Source: Zygnema cylindricum
Taxonomy: Eukaryota; Streptophyta; Zygnematophyceae; Zygnematales; Zygnemataceae
NCBI GenBank assembly: GCA_037447655.1
Contig: JBBHKE010002087.1
Coordinates: 11,988 to 75,987 of the forward strand
DNA: 64,000 bases
Direction of reading: 5' to 3'
Part shown: one piece after another, positions 57,024 to 64,000 of the stretch
Layout of the letters: each line of letters opens with the position of its first letter
Numbering within the stretch: the first letter of the stretch is position 1
The notes under the pieces: model-generated
What the model was told of the DNA's origin: nothing
Databases searched by the model: none
What the model saw: only the letters and a program-made list of their open reading frames with translations
Position numbers and translations under genes: made by a program

Positions 57024-57563
57024 TCAATTCTTACAAACATTCCCTTCCTTTTTTTTTTTCGTTTTCCTTGTCTTTTTATAAAACTTCAAGATAACACACT
57101 CATATTTAAAAAGGTCCATTAAATGAACTGAAGTAAACATTCCATCTTGCTTATCATACATTTTATTTAGCATCTCACTTTTCATAAGTCTAAGCAAAGA
57201 TATTATCCACCTCATATCTTTTCCATCCACACAAAATCCGATTTCCCTCTTGCAATTCAACCAGCCAGCCCCATCTCCAATCTTCAACACACACCGAGAT
57301 GCTAACCCTTTTACGGGTACACCTTCATAGATGACATCACTCCCATTAGTGATGTCAAAACCATTACCCCCGAAATTTATCTTTAAATCAAGAGTCCCCA
57401 CTAAGTTCTTCATAAAGTCTACATCTTCCGAACTCATATTTCTATCCATGATAATTATCCCACTTTTTGAACTATCCTCACTCTCTCTTATGGAATTCTT
57501 TCCACTGTCACTTTCTATTTTGATTCCCAATAAATATTTCTCCTCCCCTAAACTTATAATCAA
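57024..57563 (-). pseudogene. Continuation ORF downstream of the gag-like frame
   Basis: About 180 codons in the same frame as, and immediately after, the TAG that closes the ORF at 57564-58091. It includes FMKNLVGTLDLKINFGGNGF and ASRCVLKIGDGAGWLNCKRE. No protease D(T/S)G or reverse-transcriptase motif is seen, so its identity is unknown. The shared frame and composition suggest that the two halves were once one protein. Confidence 0.4.
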
Positions 57564-58091
57564 CTATTCCTCTTCTCCCCTATCTTCGGAATGCGTTGAA
57601 GTCTCCCTTTCTGACCAGTTTTCTGTTTCCAAAATATGTATAAGATTACCCTCATTATTTCTATCTCCCTTAAATACCTCCTTTCTCTTCACTTCCCTTG
57701 TACCTCCAAAAGCACACTGTTGCTTTCTTGGAATTTCTGTGTGTTTTTCTCTCTTCTCCATTCTACCAATGTGAAGAAGCTCCAAAAAATCTTCATCCTC
57801 TTTCTCCTCGTCCATTTCTTCCTCATCCACATTCCATCTTCTAAGTTCCTCTAAACTAGGGCATTTCTCCATATAATGACCCTGTTCCCTACAAAAGAAG
57901 AAAACCCATTTTTTCAAAGCTACCCTTTCTTTTCCTCTCCATCTCTTTCCACCAAAGTTCTGATAAGATTTACCTTTGTCTTTCTTCCTCTCATCACGCT
58001 TCTGCTCGTCACCACCGTTCCTCTCATCGCGCTTTCGCCAATCACCACCAGCTGTAAATGCATTCACCCTTTGTAATAAATTTCGGCGCAT
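57564..58091 (-). CDS. Gag-like protein with a damaged zinc knuckle
   Basis: A highly charged frame of 175 codons (RKRDERNGGDEQKRDERKKDKGK at the N-terminal side, acidic EEEMDEEKEDED later). In the centre, FFFCREQGHYMEKCP matches the CX2CX4HX4C nucleocapsid knuckle except that the first cysteine is replaced by phenylalanine. Such knuckles occur in retrotransposon Gag and in ORF1 of plant L1-type LINEs. The frame closes with TAG and continues in the same phase (57024-57563). It is probably a decayed retroelement fragment; no LTR or reverse transcriptase could be linked to it. Confidence 0.45.
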   Translation of the reverse strand: MRRNLLQRVNAFTAGGDWRKRDERNGGDEQKRDERKKDKGKSYQNFGGKRWRGKERVALKKWVFFFCREQGHYMEKCPSLEELRRWNVDEEEMDEEKEDEDFLELLHIGRMEKREKHTEIPRKQQCAFGGTREVKRKEVFKGDRNNEGNLIHILETENWSERETSTHSEDRGEEE

Positions 58092-58599
58092 AATATCTTC
58101 CCACTAAATATTTGCATGTCAATATTGCTGAAATTGTACGTCCTCGCGTATTTTTGACATCCGCACGTGACGAATAATTTTCACGCAGTAACATGTCAGC
58201 GCGACTCCGGGAATCGTGTAATGCGTGATCAGTTATGTTTTATGTAAATACAAATTCACAACTAACCACGGCACGCTGTTGCGTCCAAAAATGCCGTCGG
58301 CTGTTCGTCGCGTGTAGTAAAATATACAATAAAACTGTCCCTTAACTTTCATTATGTCATTGTTAACAGTTATATTAGAGTATATTAACAATAATATGTG
58401 TCTTAACTCTAAATTGATCGCTTTTCGGTGTTAACATTCACAAAAACAACAGTTATTAGCGTCAATGTTAACTCTAACTGAGACTTACGAAAAAATCTGA
58501 CTTGTCACTGGTAACTCGTCACATGATTGGTCGCTCAACAATATGTTGAAAAAGGGTATTTTATAATCTATCTTCTTAGTCAGTCTATGGTCATCTTGC

Positions 58600-58800
58600 A
58601 GTTCTCATACTTGTTGTAATCACTGAGAACTGATAGGCAACCATGGCTGCCTCAAGCAGATGAAAAGACAAGCAAAAGATAGAGTTGCTGCAGAAGATAG
58701 AGTTGCTGCAAAAGATACTGTCAGAGACAAGATTTGACCTTGTGACCTCCCGGATGGCAGCAGTAATAATTAGCCAACCGCCTTATCTGCTAGGTCTTGG
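58600..58800 (-). mobile_element. SINE-like copy 2, opposite orientation
   Basis: On the minus strand a tRNA-like head (A-box-like TAGCAGATAAGGCGG; ACAAG-GTCAAAT-CTTGT T-arm) leads into a CAGCAACTCTATCTT direct repeat and then AGGCAGCCATGG...CAGTGATTACAACAAGTATG, the tail domain shared with 56855-56905. The heads differ between the two copies. Confidence 0.4.
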
Positions 58801-59696
58801 AAAAAGGTACACAAAATATCTTTTATAGTTATTTAAATAGTGACGTGGCGATACAATTTATTTAACGGCTAATGTAACGAAATTGAACATAAAAAGAACA
58901 GTACAGTACAAAATACTCTACCGCGCGAAATAAATAAACGACATTTATTTTCAACGGACAAAATTAAATGTCATTCGTGATTGACGGCTCGTAGAAGAGC
59001 CGGGATTTTCAACGGTCAACACGAGACGACGACCGTTGAAATTCAACGGTCAACACAGAAAGAATTTAAACGGTTGACAATATTCGGCGCGCCGTCTAGA
59101 TCGAACGGCCGACATCGATGGCCGAATTACAAGCGGACGACACGCGTGAGTGCCGACATTTCGGGAAGACTTTTTTGGCCGTACTTCGTCAAAGTGAAAG
59201 AAAATGACACGTTGCATTATCTTATTAGATAGAAAAGAAGATATAGAGAGAACGGCGGTAACTTACTTACCACGTGGCAGACTAAGAGTGGTGTCGTATA
59301 TTTCCGTACATAAAATACACCAGCTACCGTACTTTCTGTGTACATAACATTTACGTGCAAAAGTGCGCGCGAATTGAAACGCGACTTCACACGTTCACGC
59401 GTCACAAATTTTACACGCAAAACTACCTACTTAATTTACAAAATTTGACTTATGACGTTTCGTACTAAAAATCGTACGAAACGAAAAATCATTTGTACCA
59501 AACGAATATTATAACGAACACTCATTTGTTATTTTGACCTCGCGCTTTCGCTGAGATACATCAATTACTGTAACTTTAAAATACAACTCCAAATCGTGCG
59601 ATTCTTACGCAAACGTCTACCAAATTGATAACTCTATATTCGCAACACTTAAATACACATTTACAAACAAGATCGATCCCTTATTACTGTTATATC
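58801..59696 (-). mobile_element. Probable 3' LTR (start defined, end not defined) of the chromovirus
   Basis: Immediately after a polypurine tract the minus strand reads TGATATAACAG, a normal LTR start, at 59697. The interior is rich in GTAC and ACGTG words. The LTR 3' terminus and its target duplication could not be located, so the left limit given is arbitrary. The other LTR lies outside the window. Confidence 0.4.
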
Positions 59697-59697
59697 A

Positions 59698-59711
59698 TCC
59701 CCTCTTTATTT
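59698..59711 (-). other. Polypurine tract (plus-strand primer site) of the chromovirus
   Basis: AAATAAAGAGGGGA on the minus strand directly precedes the TGATATAACAG LTR start. Position relative to the pol end is as expected. Confidence 0.6.
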
Positions 59712-59769
59712 TTAATTGACCTTTGTTAAAACACATTTCATTCTCAAGACGGGACTTCTATATTATTAT

Positions 59770-59894
59770 CCCTCCAATAGCTTTGTAAAAACTCACAATT
59801 TTTTATCTTCTAAAGTCAACTAATCTTCTGGTCTTCCTAGATAATCCACTTGCCAAAATATAGTATTGCTGACCTTAAAGCGTTGACCAACCTA
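59770..59894 (-). pseudogene. Chromodomain-like tail, with stops
   Basis: After the integrase C-terminal frame stops at 59892, the same frame reads VGQRFKVSNTIFWQVDYLGRP, then LTLEDKKL and VFTKLLEG, separated by stops. The spacing of the hydrophobic/aromatic residues and the GRPED-W-E-like pattern fit the chromodomain of plant chromoviruses. Degenerate and not translatable as one piece. Confidence 0.5.
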
Positions 59895-60245
59895 ATCTAT
59901 TACCCCTATGTGAACCTCGGGTTCTTTAGTTATTGAGGGATCCAATTCGAATTCTCTTTCAATTGGTCGAAGATTTGCTGGTTTCAATTGACTGATATGT
60001 ATAACAAGATGATTTTTTGTTGAAAGCGGAAATTCCAATTTGGCAGCAACTGATGATTTCCTCTCGATTACAGTAAATGGTTCGATGTACTTAGGAGCAA
60101 ATTTCCCCATAGGATTCGATTGTCCCACGATCCTGCACCTATAATGAATCCTTGAAAGCCAAAACTGTGTCATCTGCGCTACCACCCAGTCATGCCGTTT
60201 GTGGTTAGCATTTAATTCTTGCCTGCTCTCTCCCTCCACTAACAT
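59892..60245 (-). pseudogene. Integrase C-terminal domain of the chromovirus
   Basis: Contains GKFAPKYIEPFTVIERKSS and LVIHISQLKPA, corresponding to the kLaprYxGPFxVxekig...hpVFHVSxLKp segment that follows the integrase core in Ty3/gypsy elements. Upstream, the link to the core (60246-60423) is open only in other frames. Confidence 0.7.
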
Positions 60246-60423
60246 ATCCCGGATTGTTTCCGAAGTGTTTCAATGTATTCCCAAAACTGTGTTTCAAAAA
60301 TTCTATTCTCTTTAGTGACCTTTGATATTAAGCCTAATGTTTCCCTGGGTTAGTATCCGTATGCAACTTCAAACGGTGAGAAACATGTAATGGCATGTCC
60401 ACATAAATTGTATGTAAATTGTA

Positions 60424-60750
60424 TTAACGGTAGTTTAGGTTCCCATGTGTTTTGAACTCGACTACAAACAATCTAAGCATTTCTTCCAGTGTGCGGTTGA
60501 TCGTTAATGTTTGCCCATCTATTCGAGGATGATAAGAGGTACTCATTTTTAATTCCGTGCCTAAATTTCGTTGGAATTCTTTCCAAAATGCAGACTTAAA
60601 ATTAGAATCCCTATTACTTACTATGGACAGATGAACTCCATGATGCCTAACCACGCTGTCAAAATATAAATTTGCAATATCTACAACTGAGTGGGTGGTT
60701 TTGCAAGGGATAAAGATTTCCATTTTACAGAACCTATCGACCACAACCAT
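60424..60750 (-). pseudogene. Integrase catalytic core of the chromovirus, active site damaged
   Basis: MVVVDRFCKMEIFIPC, IVSNRDSNFKSAFWKEF and SYHPRIDGQTLTINRTLEEML follow the rve core. The second aspartate (SNRDSNF) is present. The catalytic glutamate normally found in GQTERVN is replaced by leucine (GQTLTIN). An in-frame TAA separates this part from the zinc-finger part. Strand transfer should be abolished. Confidence 0.8.
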
Positions 60751-60765
60751 GATAGTATCATTTCT

Positions 60766-61038
60766 TTAAGATGTAGTTGACAACCTTACAATAAAATCCC
60801 TACTAACCAACTCCCATTGTTTTTGTGGGATATCTATTGGATTTAAGAGACCTCTAGGTTTTTGGTTACTAGGTTTACTCTGTTGGCACGGAACACAACT
60901 TTCTATGTGTTCAAACACCTTCTTTGCCATCTTTTGCCAAAAGAATTTACTGTGCAATCGACTAAAAGTTTTATCCCGACCTAGATGTCGTAAATGCTCA
61001 TGAGCTTTCGGTAAAAGTTGTTTTCTTAAGTCTCCCAC
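60766..61038 (-). pseudogene. Integrase zinc-binding domain (HHCC) and start of the core
   Basis: HEHLRHLGRDKTFSRLHSKF, FWQKM and CVPCQQSK give the H-H-C-C integrase zinc finger. WELVSRDFIVRL supplies the first catalytic aspartate. The frame ends in TAA just before MVVVDRF. Confidence 0.8.
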
Positions 61039-61067
61039 CTCAGGAATGCATAACCTATCCCCTGTTC

Positions 61068-61797
61068 CTAAATAGAGGAACTATCCTCTATTTTAAAGTT
61101 TTTGATATGCCTCTCATTCAATGGTTCAAAAATTCCCTCAGAAAGATTCTTACAAATTATAGCAAAGTAAAGATCCGTTTCATAACCATTTCTAACAGCA
61201 TCTAAAAACAATTCATCCTGAACCATTACACTTATTTCAAAACATCTGCTTAAACGATCTGCCACTACATTTGTCTTTCCAGTAATATGTTTGACGTTGA
61301 ATTTGAAATATGTTAATTTCTGCATCCACCTAACTTGTTTACTTGTCATGATCTGTGCATCACTTAGTCTTTGTAGAAAAGAAAGTGTTTTATCGTCAAA
61401 ATGAACCGTGAATTCCTTATGATGTAAATAGCAACGCCATTTCACCAATGCATGAACAAGTGTAAGTAATTCTTTTTCCTCTGCTGGGTAATTTTTTTCA
61501 GCATCATTGAATTTCCTTGACTCAAATGCAATAAGATGAAAACGTTTGCCGAATTTTTCACTTATGATTGCACCTAAACCTTTATTAGTTGCATCTATGG
61601 TGATTGAAAATTCAAACTCTCCAGTAGGATTGGGATACACCAATGCCCCACTCTCCAGTAGGATCGGGATACACCAATGTAGGGGCAGAGGTCAAATCCC
61701 CTTTAAATTCTTCAAAAATTATCTCTTGGTCATCTCTCCACCCAAATGTCTCCTTCCCCCGTGGTAAATCCGTCAAAGGTGCGGAAATCATACTCAA
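61068..61797 (-). pseudogene. RNase H domain of the chromovirus
   Basis: APLTDLPRGKETFGW begins the connection domain. SITIDATNKGLGAIISEK, FESRKFNDAEKNYPAEEKEL, HFDDKTLSFLQ and HITGKTNVVADRLSR follow the RNase H consensus with its acidic residues. A 32-base tandem duplication (61619-61682) within the PDPTGE/PNPTGE segment breaks the frame between the two parts. Confidence 0.8.
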
Positions 61798-61799
61798 GT

Positions 61800-62785
61800 T
61801 CTTGATAATTTCTTATAATAAGTAGCCAATCCCAAAGATGATCTAACTTCTGTGACATTTGTAAATTTCTTCCAATTTTGGATTGCTGTGGTTTTAAATG
61901 GATCTGATTTAACACCTTCCCCACTAACTATATGTCCCAAGAATAATTGTTCACTTTTAAGCAAGATTTTGACAACTTTCTATATAAGTTTCTTTCCGTT
62001 AACCTTTCCAACACTTTCCTTAAATGAATTACATGTTGTTCTTTAGATTCGCTCAAAATTAGAATGTCACTATGAATACTTGAACAAACTCATCTATATA
62101 ATATGAAAAGGTTTGCTTCATTAATCTTTGATAAGTGGGCGGTGCATTGGTTAAGCAAAACGGCATCACTATCCATTCAAAATGACCAACCCTAGTCCTA
62201 AAAGCAGTTTTATCAACATCCTCGATTTTAATTGGCACGTGATTGAAGCCACTACGCAGATCAATTAACGAAAATACTTTAGCACCCTTTAAACGATCTA
62301 TCAAATTTGAAATTGATGGTAACGGATACTTATCCGTCACCGTAATCTTGTTCAGACTACGATAGACAACACATATTCTCACCGTTCCGTCATTCTTTTT
62401 GACGAAGAGAACACGTGCTCCGTACGGTTATTTGTTCGGTTGAATATGTCATTTCTCCAAAAGCTCATTGATTTGTTTCTTTAACTTCTTCGCTCAAAGA
62501 AACTGTGCTTATAAATTCCTATGACAGGAGGATTACATCCAGGGTCAAGGTTAATAACATGTTCCACATCTCGCGAAGATGGCCTTTCGAGAGTAAATCA
62601 CATGGGAAAACATCTCGAAATCCAAAAATCAAATCTTTAATAGCAGCATCAGATGTATTAATGTCAGTTACAAAATCAGATTTTAGTTTTTCAAGATTTT
62701 TAGTGGTGTCTGATTTAAGAATGACATCAATGTTTGTGTTTTCTCCCCCCCTTTCATCACAAACTACCTCAGTTGCTAACAACAA
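61800..62785 (-). pseudogene. Reverse transcriptase of the chromovirus, frameshifted
   Basis: [64 protein letters not shown] and [16 protein letters not shown] match Ty3/gypsy RT, with the first catalytic aspartate present. At least three frame breaks occur: after FPCDLLSK, inside the catalytic (F/Y)xDD box near 62080 (one base short), and in the thumb near HLRKVLERLTERN. Confidence 0.8.
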
Positions 62786-63025
62786 GAAACATGTTTTGTT
62801 TTATCTTTTAAATGATTTTAAAGTTGTTTAGCTGAAATCAAACCTTCCACTCCCAGTTTGTTTATATTATTTGTATGATTCCTATGAATTTTCTTTGAAA
62901 GTAATGTTTGTAAAACCTTCATCCATTTTTAGACTTCACTTTCAAAGTGTTAATTTCCCAATTAATTTGAGGATTATGTTGAGTTAACCAAAACTTTCGC
63001 AAGATTAGTTCTTCACTTCCCAAAT

Positions 63026-63451
63026 TCATATTTCACATACAACTTTCATTTTATGACCCTGGATATCAACTTTTTTTGTGTCAGTTTGTAACTCTAATGT
63101 GGATTTATTACCATTTGCCACTTGAACTTGTAAAGGCTTTTCCCTTATGACTGTAAGAATTTTATATTCCTCTACAAACTTATGTGGCATAAAATTATGT
63201 GTTGCAGCTGAATCAACTAATACTTTTAATTGTTTTTTTTCCACTAAAGACTCAAATCTGATCAAACTATGTTTGGTGTCGTCGTTACTTAATTGTCCTA
63301 ACATAGGTTTGTTGTTGAGAATTATATTAGAAGGATTCTTCAAATTATGCATTGTAGTCAAAATCATAACGAATTCTATTATCCTAGCTTTTCTATTCGT
63401 TAACTTGCCCTCCAGAGTCAACTCTTGAACATCTAGATCTGGTTGACTCAA
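63026..63451 (-). pseudogene. Retroviral-type aspartic protease domain of the chromovirus
   Basis: A 141-codon frame with LKVLVDSAATHNFMPHKF, where Ty3/gypsy proteases usually read VDSGATHNF. The catalytic aspartate stays, but the following glycine is alanine. The frame is offset from Gag (stop at 63466), so the two could be linked only by a frameshift or by decay of a single ORF. Confidence 0.7.
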
Positions 63452-63465
63452 CTAAGGACTTTCAC

Positions 63466-64000
63466 CTAGTCCTTTCCGTTTCCCATCTTTTGGGCTTCTT
63501 GCTCAGCTACGTATAATACAATATCTTCTTGAAAACCTTCATTGACATCGACTGTTTTAAGAGAACCTTTATATGTACAGTCCTTAGAGTAATGATCTAG
63601 ACCTCCACATTTGAAACAAATGACTTTGTTTTTGGGTTTTGTGTTGTCTCTACTGAAATGTCCCTCCTCCTCACAGTTATAACAGTTAATCTTGTTTAAT
63701 TGTGCACAATCAAATGCTCTATGGCCTATTTTTTGACCGACGGTACATTTGGGTATGGTAAGATTAGATTTTTGGGCATTAATGCTCTCTTTAGGACTAT
63801 TAATGTATCCCCCTCTATTGTTAAATTTGTTTCCTGCATTAACACTCTGTCCACCTTTCTGATTTCCCCTGAAGATATTTTGCCTATTCACCAAACTTGC
63901 ATTAAAACCCTCTTCCACAAATTCTTCCTCTCTCCACTCTGTTACTTCATTGAATTTACCCTTGAGTGATCTAGTTTCCCGATTATACCCTTGAAATTAC
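63466..64000 (-). pseudogene. Gag (nucleocapsid part) of the chromovirus, open to the window edge
   Basis: The frame continues past the last possible start to position 64000 (YNRETRSLKGKFNEV). Three zinc knuckles are recognisable: CTVGQKIGHRAFDC (second Cys lost), CYNCEEEGHFSRDN (last Cys lost) and CFKCGGLDHYSKDC (complete). Only one in three can bind zinc. Confidence 0.8.

Larger units (their letters stand above)
59697..64000 (-). mobile_element. Degenerate Ty3/gypsy chromovirus, internal region
   Basis: On the minus strand the domains occur in the Ty3/gypsy order: Gag with zinc knuckles, aspartic protease, reverse transcriptase, RNase H, integrase (zinc finger, core, C-terminal), then a chromodomain-like tail and a polypurine tract. 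Integrase after RNase H defines Ty3/gypsy; a C-terminal chromodomain defines the chromovirus clade. The coding sequence is broken by several frameshifts and stops and cannot be autonomous. The 5' LTR and the start of Gag lie beyond the window. Confidence 0.9.

Noticed and set aside
57024-57563. Aspartic protease domain
   Set aside because: No D(T/S)G motif could be found in this frame.

Overview
This window is AT-rich, intron-rich nuclear DNA from a eukaryote, with no sign of a prokaryotic operon layout. The green lineage (an alga or an early-diverging plant) is favoured. The reasons are an F-box/kelch protein of the plant type, an IGHMBP2-like helicase with a transit-peptide-like leader, and a chromodomain-carrying Ty3/gypsy element. 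The species cannot be fixed from the sequence alone.

Four split genes can be reconstructed with intact splice phase or nearly so. They are an SF1B helicase of the IGHMBP2/SMUBP-2 family (+, 16515-25666, 6 exons, about 1060 aa), a DCUN1D4/5-like cullin-neddylation factor (+, about 30690-38435, 9 exons, about 223 aa), an F-box/kelch protein (+, 42219-45741, 6 exons, 528 aa) and a mitochondrial OXA1/YidC-family insertase (-, 54563-46796, about 10 exons). The left end carries three hemolysin III (PAQR-like) copies. One (182-910) keeps the family's zinc ligands. The other two sit in the arms of a 2.2-kb inverted duplication (5480-7660 and 13923-16090); both have lost two ligand histidines, and one also has a frameshift.

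Much of the rest is mobile DNA. The dominant item is a family of TA-flanked, non-autonomous inverted-repeat elements (about 22 copies) with ends like TACACCGYGAATCGCTATTA and at least three unrelated cores. They fill introns, promoters and spacers, and two pre-insertion sites can be read inside the window. A 437-bp hAT-like element is nested in one of them with an 8-bp duplication. A 1.85-kb fold-back element fills most of the third helicase intron. Three further small inverted-repeat elements (3962, 29296, 50975) look unrelated to the main family.

The right end (56.7-64 kb) holds two SINE-like copies in opposite orientation around a decayed gag-like ORF pair, then a degenerate chromovirus (Ty3/gypsy) on the minus strand that runs off the window edge. 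The chromovirus has frameshifts, stops and a lost integrase glutamate. Long simple-sequence tracts are common, and both the F-box and OXA1 genes have a (CT)n tract just upstream of the start codon. Roughly 8-13.9 kb, 38.6-40.3 kb and 55.1-56.7 kb show no gene that I can support.
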